A stretch of DNA of 62,869 nucleotides from JAFGBN01 sp964394145 (GTDB lineage Bacteria; Chloroflexota; Dehalococcoidia; GIF9; AB-539-J10), in NCBI GenBank assembly GCA_964394145.1, contig CAYMVL010000022.1, positions 1 to 62,869 on the forward strand, written 5' to 3'. Both the position numbers and the translations under genes were made by a program. Below are positions 46,563 to 55,649 of the stretch, piece by piece; the stretch's first letter is position 1, and every line of letters starts with the position of its first letter. The notes beneath the pieces are model-generated. The model was not told the DNA's origin. It made no database searches and saw only the letters and a program-made list of their open reading frames with translations.

Positions 46563-46690
46563 GGTCGTAGCTATCGTACCTAATCCTATCGCTTCTATTC
46601 GCTACTGGTGGCACCTTACGCTCGTTTGGGCTTACTTTACGGGCATTTTGGTAAGGAGGATAGTCCTAGATTAGCTATTTGTTGTTTCAG

Positions 46691-48178
46691 CTAGCAGCCT
46701 TCCTTCAGTCGTCGTCTCTCTATTTTGCCTGAGCTAGTCTTCGGTATGCTATCAACAAACTTAATCTGCCTGGGCAATTTGAAATCAGCTAGCTTTTCGC
46801 TGCAAAAATCGCTTATTTCTTCAACGGTGGCAATCCTATCGTGCTTAAGCACAATGAAAGCTGTAGGGATTTGCCCTCCAGATCCATTATTAATGCCCAC
46901 GTAGGCTACCTCCGCAACGCAGGGGTGTGTCAGAAGCACATCCTCTACTTCCCACGGGGAGATATTGAGCCCGGAAGGGGTCACAATTATGAAAGACTTT
47001 TTCTCTATGTACTCCAGATAGCCATCTTCGCCCATTCTAACTAAGTCTCCTGTACGAAACCAGCCATCCTGGCGGACCTCATCTGTAAGCTGCGGCGCCT
47101 TATAATATCCCCTCATGGCCCAGGGTACCTTGAAGAATGCTTCCCCGGGTTCACCCTTGGAAACCTCCTGACCGCTGTCATCTAGTATCTTGAGCTCACA
47201 TATTGGCTTACCTACAGAGCCCAGCTTGCGTTTATCGAGCGTGCTTACGGAGACAGCTTCCAGTTCTGTGAGCCCGTACACTTCACAAAGGGTTAAATTT
47301 AACTTCTTCTCTAATAGCTCCATGAGACGGGGCGACGACTTCGCGCCAGCTGTAACCGCTACCCGTAGCGACCTCAGGTCATATCTCTTGACGGTCTCAT
47401 CTCGTAGTATGGCCAAAGCATTATACATGGCAGGGACTCCAAAGAGGATGGTGCCTTGCCCTATCTCTACTGCTCTCAAGACAGCCCTTGGCGTAAAACT
47501 AGGAACTACTATAACAGTGCAGCCTTTCATAACTGAACCCAAGAGACCATGGCATAGTCCAAAAATATAGAAGAAGGGAGCCAGCCCTACAGTAACATCT
47601 TCCCTCCTCCGCTGTATGCTTGATGAAATTATGGGCGGCGTGCTCATAAGCGAAGCATGGGTATGCACCACGCCCTTTTGTTTTCCTAGCACACCGGAGG
47701 TATAGATGATGGTAGTCTCATCATCATCTTTCATGTCTACTGCAGGCGAAGTGGAAGAACTCGTAGCCAATATGCTCTTGTAGTGATCGCTGTCAACTTC
47801 AAGGACATGTTTTAGCAAGGGGATGCTGGATAATAGTGGGGAAAGCGTGCGGGAGAAATCCTTTCTCGTTATCAGGACTCTAGAGTCGGAGTCTCGTAAT
47901 AATGCTATAAGCTCGAATGGTTTAAGCATGGAGCCGAGGAGAACGGCTATGCCCCCGGCCTTAACGACTCCAAAATAGTCGATGGCCCATTCAGGGCCAC
48001 TGGGCATCAGGAGAGCCACATGGTCGCCTTTTCTTAGTCCCAGCCCGATAAGAGCGTTGGCCACCTTATTAGAAGTCTCGTTTAGCTCTCTGTAAGTAAC
48101 CCTGTAAGAATCTTGAACGATAGCGTCTTTTTGCGGAACCTCGCTAGCAGTTTTCTCCAAAATCTGTTTGATATTCAT
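46691..48178 (-). CDS. AMP-forming acyl-CoA ligase with variant P-loop
   Basis: 495 residues of the ANL superfamily. The usual A-motifs are present: ALLMPSGPEW, CEVYGLTE, GWFRTGDLVRMGEDGYLEYIEKKSF, and the C-terminal lysine motif PKTSSGKIERR. The phosphate loop, normally TSGTTGxPKG, reads TSGVLGKQKG (160-169), with Val-Leu for Thr-Thr and Gln for Pro. It probably activates a fatty or aryl acid with ATP and CoA. It is divergent from the U32-family gene and lies next to fatty acid synthesis genes. Confidence 0.85.
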   Translation of the reverse strand: MNIKQILEKTASEVPQKDAIVQDSYRVTYRELNETSNKVANALIGLGLRKGDHVALLMPSGPEWAIDYFGVVKAGGIAVLLGSMLKPFELIALLRDSDSRVLITRKDFSRTLSPLLSSIPLLKHVLEVDSDHYKSILATSSSTSPAVDMKDDDETTIIYTSGVLGKQKGVVHTHASLMSTPPIISSSIQRRREDVTVGLAPFFYIFGLCHGLLGSVMKGCTVIVVPSFTPRAVLRAVEIGQGTILFGVPAMYNALAILRDETVKRYDLRSLRVAVTAGAKSSPRLMELLEKKLNLTLCEVYGLTELEAVSVSTLDKRKLGSVGKPICELKILDDSGQEVSKGEPGEAFFKVPWAMRGYYKAPQLTDEVRQDGWFRTGDLVRMGEDGYLEYIEKKSFIIVTPSGLNISPWEVEDVLLTHPCVAEVAYVGINNGSGGQIPTAFIVLKHDRIATVEEISDFCSEKLADFKLPRQIKFVDSIPKTSSGKIERRRLKEGC

Positions 48179-48376
48179 GCCTGCCTCCGATAGCTATGCT
48201 CTGCAGCCCTGGATGTCATTGCGATTTAGAGCTATGAATCAGGACACTTAGAAATGAACTGAAGATCACACTACCATGTCGCCTTGCCTTAGCTGCAGCC
48301 AAGGCTTTGTGTTTGGTCTCAAAATGACGCCGGGCGACTGGTTTAGGGTAAGAACTATTAATATTATCTCGCCTTA

Positions 48377-48412
48377 TTGACAATTTGTTCTTCCAAATAT
48401 ATGATATATCAT
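48377..48412 (+). promoter_or_regulatory. sigma70 promoter with palindrome for the U32-family gene
   Basis: TTGACA at 48377-48382, 17-base spacer, TATGAT at 48400-48405. A 12-bp palindrome, ATGATATATCAT (48401-48412), covers the -10 and likely start, so it may be an operator. The predicted leader is about 146 bases. Confidence 0.6.
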
Positions 48413-48557
48413 GTACCGATGTATTTCAATAGGCAATATATAAATGGCCAATGCGTTCGAGTGTAGTACTTTCGTGCCACATAATAAGATGAGGCTGACT
48501 ATCTTAAACATCTCATAATCCTGCCAGCATTACCAGCCAGATGAAAGGTGGAATAAT

Positions 48558-49694
48558 ATGCGCTTTTTAGCACCAACAAATTGGGACGAGAACCTGATAG
48601 CCCCGTTGAGCAAGATGGGGCCAGATATCCAGATATATGGTGTTTTACCCACAACAGTTGTAGGTAGCGGTGGTTCAGGGCCCCATGTTCCCGAGATGAC
48701 AAGAGATCGTGCTGAAGACTATGTTAAATTAGCCCACTCAGCAGGAATGACTTTTGACTATCTTCTGAACGCCCCAAGTATGGGCAACATGGAATGGGAG
48801 GAGAAGACACATCGGGAGCTGTTAGAACATTTGGAGTGGCTTAGTGACATTGGAGTAGATAATATTACTGTAGCTATCCCGTACCTGGTAGAGCTGATAA
48901 AGAAGCAATTTCCGCACTTCAGCGTCAGAGCATCAACCATATCCAAGGTGAACAGCGTAGCCAGAGCACAATTGCTTGAATCCTTAGGAGTCGATTCCAT
49001 CACTTTGGACGCGCATATAAATCGGGATTTCAAAGTACTCAGGGCTATAAGGAAGGCAGTGAAGTGTGAGCTCAGCGTGCTGATGAACAACCTTTGCTTG
49101 TACCAGTGCCCATACGAATATTACCACTACAGTGCTCTGGGGCACTCGAGCCAAAGCTATAACCAGCTTAATGGTTTTCCTCCTGACTATTGCGTGCTTC
49201 GTTGTACTATAGATAGGCTTACTGACAGCTCACAGATGATCAAGGCGCGCTGGATAAGACCTGAGGACATCCATCTTTATGAAGAGATAGGCATTACTAC
49301 CTTTAAAATTAGCAGCAGATCGATGCCAACCGAGTCGATCTTAAGAGCTTCTGCGGCGTATTTATCGGGACAATACCAGGGAAACCTTTATGATATCCTG
49401 CATGCTCTTAATCCCACTGTCAGGTGGGTCAGCCCTGGTTCGGGTAAGATACAATCCGCTACTATAGGCTCTCCGCCCAAGATATATATCGATAATCAGG
49501 CTTTAGACGGTTTTATCGAGTTTTTCAAAAAACAGGATTGTCTCTCCGGTTGTGCTAATTGCGATTATTGTCGTGAAATAGCCGACAAGGCGATAAGATT
49601 TGATCGCCGTGAAGTCGATGAATATCTAGCCGAGCTTGAGGCCTTCATGGATAATCTAACCAGCAGCAGGATATATCACCCTGTGTCCACATGA
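48558..49694 (+). CDS. U32-family protein with cysteine clusters
   Basis: 378 residues of the U32 (TIM-barrel, UbiU/UbiV-like) fold: MRFLAPTNWDENL, then NITVAIPYLVELI, SVRASTISKVNS, and LDAHINRDFKVL. Cys180, Cys184, Cys212 and Cys216 (LCLYQC and YCVLRC) sit where UbiU/UbiV hold a [4Fe-4S] cluster. A second set, CLSGCANCDYC, is near the end. U32 proteins include collagenase-like peptidases and oxygen-independent hydroxylation partners. Which role applies here is unknown; the cysteines favour an iron-sulphur enzyme. Confidence 0.75.
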   Translation: MRFLAPTNWDENLIAPLSKMGPDIQIYGVLPTTVVGSGGSGPHVPEMTRDRAEDYVKLAHSAGMTFDYLLNAPSMGNMEWEEKTHRELLEHLEWLSDIGVDNITVAIPYLVELIKKQFPHFSVRASTISKVNSVARAQLLESLGVDSITLDAHINRDFKVLRAIRKAVKCELSVLMNNLCLYQCPYEYYHYSALGHSSQSYNQLNGFPPDYCVLRCTIDRLTDSSQMIKARWIRPEDIHLYEEIGITTFKISSRSMPTESILRASAAYLSGQYQGNLYDILHALNPTVRWVSPGSGKIQSATIGSPPKIYIDNQALDGFIEFFKKQDCLSGCANCDYCREIADKAIRFDRREVDEYLAELEAFMDNLTSSRIYHPVST

Positions 49695-49730
49695 TTTCTG
49701 GTTGCCCCACCAAGCAGGGCCATATTAGAG

Positions 49731-49970
49731 TCAGGTTTTTACCTTAATATAATGGACTGCGTCCTGAACAGTCTGTATCTTCTCAGCTTCCTCGTCTGAT
49801 ATTTCGATTCCGAAGGAGTCTTCCACTGCTGTGATAAACTCTATCAAATCCAGACTATCAGCCTTGAGATCATCCACAAACGAGGCCTGCGGAACTACTT
49901 CTGCTCCATCAATTTCCAGTAGCTCCACCATAAGGCTCTTTAGGCGTTCAAAAATTTCTTGCTCAGTCAT
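49731..49970 (-). CDS. acpP: acyl carrier protein, second copy
   Basis: 79 residues, acidic, with the phosphopantetheine serine in KADSLDLIEF. Typical ACP helices around it. It is the last gene of the fatty acid run, 171 bases after fabG, and differs clearly from the ACP at 53076-53321, so the two may serve different pathways. Confidence 0.9.
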   Translation of the reverse strand: MTEQEIFERLKSLMVELLEIDGAEVVPQASFVDDLKADSLDLIEFITAVEDSFGIEISDEEAEKIQTVQDAVHYIKVKT

Positions 49971-50141
49971 TCTAGTTTCCTTCTTAGGTTCTTCTAGGTC
50001 TCCCTCCGACTATTCAGCCGATATTTTCAGGCTTCCAGCTATCAGCGCTGTCTTACCAGTTGGTCTCTTGCCGCAAAAGTGTAGATTTAGCAAGTCAGTT
50101 ATTATATCATGCTAGTAACTCTGCATATAGGGACGAGTCAA

Positions 50142-50885
50142 TTAGGTGAAGGCCCCGCCGTCTATTGAGATGACCTGCCCTGTGATATAAGCGGCCCTGT
50201 CGCTGGCCAGGAAGGCTACTAACTCGGCCACATCTTGGGTCTGACCGAAGCGCTTCAGTGGAATCATCGCCAGGATAGACTCCTTTCTTTCAGCGGGCAG
50301 CTTATCTGTCATTGGAGTCACAATGAAGCCTGGGGCCACAGCATTTGCTGTGATGTTGCGGGAGCCCATTTCACGAGCTAGACTTTTTGTGAAAGCTATC
50401 AAGCCTCCCTTAGAAGCAGCGTAGTTGCTTTGTCCTACATTACCTACGATTCCAGCAACTGAGGTAATAGTAATAATACGCCCCCAACGCTCTCTCACCA
50501 TAGACCTCAAGGCAAATTTGGTACACAGATAAGATCCTCGCAGATTTGTGTCAATCACATCGTCCCAGGCACTTTCAGGCATCCTTAGAATGAGGGTATC
50601 CCTATTGATACCAGCATTATTTACCAGAATATCAATTTTGCCCCATTTATCAGTCACCTTCTGCATCATGCCTTGCACTGTATCGCTATCTCTAACGTCA
50701 GCTTCAACCAGCATGGCTTCCCCTCCGAGGCCAGTTATGGTCTCGACTACGTTCCCTGCGTTATCGGCATCAGCCCTATAATTAACCGCTACCTTGGAAC
50801 CGAGGCTGGAGAGTCTTAAAGCAATAGCTTTGCCCAGGCCACGAGAGGCACCGGTTACCACAGATACTTTACCTTCCAATTCCAT
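50142..50885 (-). CDS. fabG: 3-oxoacyl-ACP reductase
   Basis: 247 residues of the short-chain dehydrogenase family, with TGASRGLGKAIA, NNAGINRD, the catalytic Ser/Tyr/Lys set (ITSVAG, NYAASKGGL), and the C-terminal FLASDRAAYITGQVISIDGG of FabG. It reduces 3-oxoacyl-ACP with NADPH in fatty acid elongation. It lies 155 bases after fabF and 171 before the second acpP. Confidence 0.93.
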   Translation of the reverse strand: MELEGKVSVVTGASRGLGKAIALRLSSLGSKVAVNYRADADNAGNVVETITGLGGEAMLVEADVRDSDTVQGMMQKVTDKWGKIDILVNNAGINRDTLILRMPESAWDDVIDTNLRGSYLCTKFALRSMVRERWGRIITITSVAGIVGNVGQSNYAASKGGLIAFTKSLAREMGSRNITANAVAPGFIVTPMTDKLPAERKESILAMIPLKRFGQTQDVAELVAFLASDRAAYITGQVISIDGGAFT

Positions 50886-51040
50886 ATCCTGCTCCTAGCA
50901 TTATTAAAACAATTCGCGGGTGGCGTATTGTATTATTGCGACAGGGCCGGTAGCCGAATACTGTGCCAGAGTGAAATAATTTCGCTTGCAGAGACAGCGG
51001 TAATATAGCTGAGGATCGACTTTGACATGGGTCAAGGTTA

Positions 51041-52300
51041 TTAGTCGTTGATCTTCTTCAGCACCAGACAACAATTCTCTCCGCCAAGCCCAAAGCTATC
51101 TTTCAAACAAACATTCAGTTCCGCTGCTCGGGGCACATTCGGGACATAGTCCAAGTCGCACTCGGGGTCGGGCGTTTCATAATTTATAGTGGGGTGGATA
51201 ATACTCTTGTTCATACACATTATACAGGCAATAGTCTCAATAGCACCAGCACCAACTACGATGTGGCCAATCATCGATTTAGCAGAACTCACGGGGATCT
51301 TGTAAGCCCTTTCCCCAAAGGCCATCTTAATGGCCTTTGTTTCACATGGGTCATTTAGCTTGGTGCTGGTTCCATGCGCGCTGATATAATCAACTTCCTC
51401 AAGCTTCACCCCCGCATTTTCCAGGGCAGTCTTCATAGCGTAAGCTTGCGTCTCTGGGGCAGGAGCAGTCTGGTCATACGCATCAAAGGACCAGCCGACA
51501 CCTGCTAGCTCGGCCAGGATTGGTGCACCTCGCAATTTGGCATGCTCGTAGGTCTCCAAAATAATCAGCCCAGCACCTTCACCATAGACGAAACCATTGC
51601 GGTTTAGATCAAAAGGTCTAGAAGCTTTGGCCGGATCAGACTCGCGAGAAAGGGCTCCCAGGATATCAATGCCAGCTACGCCCAGGGGGTCTAAACTCGA
51701 ATCAGCCCCTCCGGCTATCATTACATCGGCATAACCCAGGCGCATGAGGTTGACCGCCGTGCCTATGGCGTCGGCTCCTGTGGCGCAGAGACTGTTGACG
51801 CTGGTGTTAGGCCCTTTGGCACCAAGCCACATCCCCACCTGCATCGCAGCTGCGCTCAGGCCTGACTTGGCAATAAAAAGGGGATCGACTCTTCGTGGCC
51901 CTCTGCTATTCAGTACTTCGATTTGTCTGACGGCATAACCGCCTTCTACCATGACACCGATACTGACTCCCACCCGCTCAGGACGTTCTTGAGCCATCTC
52001 AAGTTTGGCTGATTCTACCGCTTCTTTCGCGGCGGCAATAGCTAAATGAACCGCTCGTGGGTTACGGTCTACCACCTTCAAATCCATATATTTCGATGGG
52101 TCGAAACCCTTCACTTCGGCGTCCACCTTTACATAGAAATTACTGCTGTCAAAGCGTGTGATGAGCCCGATGCCGGATTTGCCGGTAGCTAGTCCTTCCC
52201 AGAACTCCGGCACGCTCAAGCCAAGGGGATTAACCGTGCCCATTCCGGTGACCACAACTCGAGGCGGTCTAATCGTATTGCCCAAGAATTTGCTTTTCAA
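51041..52300 (-). CDS. fabF: 3-oxoacyl-ACP synthase II
   Basis: 419 residues. The N-terminal VVVTGMGTVNPLG, the active-site Cys in SVNSLCATGADA, the His motifs SAHGTSTKLND and SMIGHIVVGAG, and a glycine-rich end (FGLGGENCCLV) identify a FabF-type condensing enzyme. It overlaps fabL by 4 bases, so the two are coupled. Confidence 0.94.
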   Translation of the reverse strand: MKSKFLGNTIRPPRVVVTGMGTVNPLGLSVPEFWEGLATGKSGIGLITRFDSSNFYVKVDAEVKGFDPSKYMDLKVVDRNPRAVHLAIAAAKEAVESAKLEMAQERPERVGVSIGVMVEGGYAVRQIEVLNSRGPRRVDPLFIAKSGLSAAAMQVGMWLGAKGPNTSVNSLCATGADAIGTAVNLMRLGYADVMIAGGADSSLDPLGVAGIDILGALSRESDPAKASRPFDLNRNGFVYGEGAGLIILETYEHAKLRGAPILAELAGVGWSFDAYDQTAPAPETQAYAMKTALENAGVKLEEVDYISAHGTSTKLNDPCETKAIKMAFGERAYKIPVSSAKSMIGHIVVGAGAIETIACIMCMNKSIIHPTINYETPDPECDLDYVPNVPRAAELNVCLKDSFGLGGENCCLVLKKIND

Positions 52301-53073
52301 GATTCCGCCTTTGGTGTAAGGCTGGGCAATGCTATTGACGTCCCGCCATCAATGATAATTGTCTGTCCCCTTATCATAGAAGCCTCTTCGCTACATAGGA
52401 AGGCCACAACTTTGGCTACATCTTCAGGGGTTACCATCCTCCCCGCTGGCGTCGCCTGGCGCGTGTCTTCTATCAGGCCTTCCTTGATGTAAAATTTTAG
52501 AGCCTCCGTCTCTACGGCAGAAGCAGCAATAGCGTTAACGCAAATGTTCTTGGGAGCGAGCTCTATCGCCAGATAACGGGTCAAGGCTTCCAATGCCGCT
52601 TTGGATACTCCCACAGCAACGTAAGTAGGCAACACAAAATAAGAACCTATGCTGGAGATGGCAACTATTTTACCACCTCTTCCTTCCATTAGCTTAGACG
52701 CCCTCTGAGCACAAAGCAGGAATGCCCTGGCATTTGCGTTCATGGTCCAGTCCCAGGCTCTAGCATCTATATCCAGAGCAGAGCGGCCTACGCCTGTAGC
52801 AGCGTTGTTAATAAATATATCTAGATGGCCGAACTTATTCGCAATGGTGTCGAACATCTCGTCGATCTTAGCAGGGTCTCCCATGTTGGCCTTGATTAGC
52901 TCAGCCTTGACTCCCATGGCCTCGATGTCTTTGGCGGTCTTTTCCGCCGCCTCCCGTCTACGGAAGAAGTTGACCACGATATCAGCACCCTGAGAGGCGA
53001 AGTTTAATGCAATAGCCCTGCCGATACCTCTACTACCGCCTGTGACCAGAGCCAATTTGCCTTCAAAAGACAT
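52297..53073 (-). CDS. fabL: enoyl-ACP reductase, FabL type
   Basis: 258 residues. It differs from FabG: the catalytic motif is Tyr-x6-Lys (Tyr151 and Lys158 in YVAVGVSK), with WDWTMNANARAFLLCAQRASKLME, KANMGDPAKIDEMFDTI and RGQTIIIDGG, all close to B. subtilis FabL. It would carry out the last reduction of each cycle. A FabG-like SDR is the alternative, but the motif spacing argues for FabL. FabL enzymes are often insensitive to triclosan. Confidence 0.85.
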   Translation of the reverse strand: MSFEGKLALVTGGSRGIGRAIALNFASQGADIVVNFFRRREAAEKTAKDIEAMGVKAELIKANMGDPAKIDEMFDTIANKFGHLDIFINNAATGVGRSALDIDARAWDWTMNANARAFLLCAQRASKLMEGRGGKIVAISSIGSYFVLPTYVAVGVSKAALEALTRYLAIELAPKNICVNAIAASAVETEALKFYIKEGLIEDTRQATPAGRMVTPEDVAKVVAFLCSEEASMIRGQTIIIDGGTSIALPSLTPKAES

Positions 53074-53075
53074 GG

Positions 53076-53321
53076 CTAAACCTTCTCCTTCTCTGCGACA
53101 CGACGTTCCACGTAGCCAACCAGGTCACCCATGTTTTTGAACTCCTGTGCCTCTTCGTCAGGTATTTCGATATCAAAGGTCTCCTCTATTGCCACCATCG
53201 CCTGCACCACATCAAGGGAGTCTGCCTTTATATCCTTGAATGTGCCCTCGCGCGTAAGGGTCCCTTTATCAACATGGACTACCCTAGCTATGATATCCTT
53301 TATTTGTTCTTCAACTGACAT
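53076..53321 (-). CDS. acpP: acyl carrier protein
   Basis: 81 residues with the phosphopantetheine serine in KADSLDVVQA and the acidic ACP helices (AIEETFDIEIPDEEA). It starts 11 bases inside the plsX stop and ends 3 bases before fabL, so it is within the operon. Likely the main carrier for the fatty acid cycle. Confidence 0.93.
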   Translation of the reverse strand: MSVEEQIKDIIARVVHVDKGTLTREGTFKDIKADSLDVVQAMVAIEETFDIEIPDEEAQEFKNMGDLVGYVERRVAEKEKV

Positions 53322-54369
53322 ACGAATACCTCCTTGATGGATTTACTTCCTTTCCTGATTTTGCTAACCCTGATTTCAGCCAGTTCACGACATCGGCATC
53401 TACTGCACTCTTGGCACTTACTATAGCATGAGCTATCTGTGGCGCTCGACAACTCCCGTGAGCCACCCGCACGACTCCATTAATACCCCATAAGATACCT
53501 CCGCCTTCGTCCTCAGCCTCGTAGGACATCTTGGTCACAGGGAATAACCTCTTAAACAAGACGCTTCCCACGGCTCTTACAGGGGGATATTTACTTAACT
53601 TAACTCTCATCCAATCGAGAGCATAGCCTGACATGCTTTCATATAACTTGATGATCACATTCCCCACAAACCCGTCGCATACCACAACATTAGCTCGCCC
53701 GCTTAGTATATCATTGCCCTCTATATTGCCAATGAAGTTCAAGCCGCTGTTCTTGAGTAAGTGGTAAGCTTCGCGCACAGTTTCATTGCCTTTGCTTTCC
53801 TCAACACCAGTGCTCAACAAGCCTACCGTGGGATCAGCTATATGGAGCAGCCTTTGGGCGTAGACTGAACCTGCGATAGCGAAACTCAAAAGATGATATG
53901 GCTTGCAGTCAACGTTGGCGCCGAAGTCCATCAATACCACATTGCGGGCAAAACTACCCAGGGTTCCTCCAATTGCCGGCCGCTCCATTCCGTCCAGCAT
54001 ACCTATATACTGGATAGCACTAACAGCCAGCGCTCCCGAAGAGCCGGCACCAACCAGTGCATCTGCCTCACCCGATTTCACGAGCTTTGCTGCTACAACT
54101 ACAGAGGAATTGGGCTTGCGGCGAACCGCAACGGCAGGCGACTCACTCTCTGCAATCACTTCATTAGCCTCGACACAGCGGAGCGGCAAGTCAGCAGCGA
54201 ATCTATATTTGGCTAATTCTCTCTGCAATGAATCCATAGGCCCAACTAGGGCAATTTTCACCTCAGTTCTTTGCGTTGCGAGAATTGCCCCCTTGATTAT
54301 CTCCTCGGGGGCATAATCTCCACCCATAGCATCAACAGCTACTGTTACCCTTCCGCTAACTTCCGGCAT
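53311..54369 (-). CDS. plsX: phosphate acyltransferase PlsX
   Basis: 352 residues. N-terminus VTVAVDAMGGDYAPEEIIKGA, then GSSGALAVSAI, LMDFGANVDCKP and YEAEDEGGGILWGINGVVRVAHGSC are PlsX signatures. It turns acyl-ACP into acyl phosphate for membrane phospholipid synthesis and is often next to acpP. Its start overlaps the MaoC gene by one base (TGATG). Confidence 0.95.
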   Translation of the reverse strand: MPEVSGRVTVAVDAMGGDYAPEEIIKGAILATQRTEVKIALVGPMDSLQRELAKYRFAADLPLRCVEANEVIAESESPAVAVRRKPNSSVVVAAKLVKSGEADALVGAGSSGALAVSAIQYIGMLDGMERPAIGGTLGSFARNVVLMDFGANVDCKPYHLLSFAIAGSVYAQRLLHIADPTVGLLSTGVEESKGNETVREAYHLLKNSGLNFIGNIEGNDILSGRANVVVCDGFVGNVIIKLYESMSGYALDWMRVKLSKYPPVRAVGSVLFKRLFPVTKMSYEAEDEGGGILWGINGVVRVAHGSCRAPQIAHAIVSAKSAVDADVVNWLKSGLAKSGKEVNPSRRYSYVS

Positions 54370-54794
54370 CAGCTCTCCCTGACAGCAAGCTTAACCACAG
54401 CCTGTCCTGCAACTACAGCTTCATCTCTCTGGTTATGGCATTGAACAGTACAATTTGTATATGATACACCATTTACCTCTTCAATGGAATCGACGCAACC
54501 GCTAATAGTCAGGATGTCTCTGGTACGTGCTGGTGCTTTGAACCGTACTGAAATCTCGCCCCGGGAGAGCCAACTTTCGCCAAAAGCTTGTGTCATCATC
54601 TCAGATATGTAAGCCAAAATAAGCATACCATGGGCTATAGTACCACCCAGTGGGGTCTTAGCAGCGAAGGATTCATCTACATGAATGGGATTAAAATCGC
54701 CTGATGCCTCAGCATAAAGATTGATTTTCTCCTGGGTTATATGCTTCTTTAGAGATGGCAGAGGCTGCCCTGGACTGAATTCTGGTGGCATCAC
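54369..54794 (-). CDS. MaoC-type dehydratase, catalytic (HadB-like) subunit
   Basis: 141 residues of the hot-dog fold with the hydratase-2 motif YAEASGDFNPIHVDESFA (Asp33, His38) and the following GGTIAHGMLILAYISEM. It can dehydrate 3-hydroxyacyl thioesters to trans-2-enoyl thioesters. Placed with plsX-acpP-fabL-fabF-fabG and with no FabZ or FabA in the window, it may do the FAS II dehydration. It follows another MaoC gene by 6 bases. Confidence 0.85.
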   Translation of the reverse strand: MMPPEFSPGQPLPSLKKHITQEKINLYAEASGDFNPIHVDESFAAKTPLGGTIAHGMLILAYISEMMTQAFGESWLSRGEISVRFKAPARTRDILTISGCVDSIEEVNGVSYTNCTVQCHNQRDEAVVAGQAVVKLAVRES

Positions 54795-54800
54795 ATTTGC

Positions 54801-55199
54801 TTAGCTCAAGGCCGGCAACATTACAGTTGCTTTCCCTGATTGCACCCTCTCTTTGTTTTGGTCGAACACGTTGAGTTCTAAAACCAGCATGTGCAAGTTG
54901 CCTCGAGTTAACTTTCGCGCTACTCTAGCATGGCAGGTGATAACGTCGCCAACCGGGACTAATTTAAAGAATTCCAATTCCTGGGAGGCATGTATGGAAC
55001 CGGGTGGCAGAGTAAGGGAACCTGCCATAGCGGTCATGGCATATGCGGCTATAGCTAAAGGCGGCACAAAGTTGCCGTTTGAGCTATCTACTGCTTGGAG
55101 ATATTTGGATATAATGGAGGCGCTCAGTTCATAGCGCGCAGGAGGGAACTCATAACCTGGAGCTAAAGACTCATAATCCATCTTCTTTTTATTTGTCAC
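54801..55199 (-). CDS. MaoC-like dehydratase partner (HadA-like) subunit
   Basis: 132 residues of FAS1-like dehydratase fold: YESLAPGYEFPPARYELSASIISKYLQAV, then VPPLAIAAYAMTAMAGSL, HASQELEFFKLVPVGDVI. It lacks the DxNPIH catalytic pair, so it probably acts as the non-catalytic, substrate-shaping partner of the next protein, as HadA does with HadB in mycobacteria. First gene of the operon. Confidence 0.75.
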   Translation of the reverse strand: MTNKKKMDYESLAPGYEFPPARYELSASIISKYLQAVDSSNGNFVPPLAIAAYAMTAMAGSLTLPPGSIHASQELEFFKLVPVGDVITCHARVARKLTRGNLHMLVLELNVFDQNKERVQSGKATVMLPALS

Positions 55200-55282
55200 T
55201 CAACTTTCCCGTGTAGCAAATCTTGGCCAGTTCAAAATATCTCGTCTAACTAATACCTCGGGCTACTAGGCATTTTATAGAT

Positions 55283-55312
55283 ACAATTATCACTAACTGC
55301 AACAATTGTCAA
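55283..55312 (-). promoter_or_regulatory. promoter and direct-repeat operator for the fatty acid operon
   Basis: Reading on the minus strand: TTGACA (55312-55307), then GATAAT (55291-55286), a 15-base spacer. Two 9-base direct repeats (ACAATTGTC at 55302-55310 and ACAATTATC at 55283-55291, plus-strand letters) lie 19 bases apart and cover both hexamers. Confidence 0.45.
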
Positions 55313-55375
55313 TACCGCTCTTTTTCAGGGCCGGGCCCCAGAGAATTCAGTCCCTCTGGTCCGATTTGGATTTGT

Positions 55376-55609
55376 TTGCTTATATGGCTGAGGTATGATT
55401 ATAATACGGTTGTGAGGATTGTCCCGTGCACTGTCAAGGCTGAAGCCTACCAGTTTAGTGCAGCTGCAGCTTTGAGAGCGGGCGAATTAGCTACTGAGAA
55501 TATAGTCCTCACCACCGATATCACGCACAGGCTGCATGGTGCATCTGAGCCTTTTGTCTATTTTGCGTCGTCTGATAGGTCGTGCCGCCGAGTGAATGGG
55601 GAGGGCTGA
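55376..55609 (+). pseudogene. possible zinc-alcohol-dehydrogenase C-terminal remnant
   Basis: 77 codons. The part AAAALRAGELATENIVLTTDITHRLHGASEPFVYFAS resembles the end of medium-chain zinc dehydrogenases (normally LIxxGKxxxxPLITHRFPLxEAxEAF). The coenzyme and zinc domains are not visible, so it is most likely a fragment. Similarity judged by eye only. Confidence 0.3.
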
Positions 55610-55649
55610 GATCTGAAATAAAGGAAGAAAGAGAAAGAGTTAGTGCATA

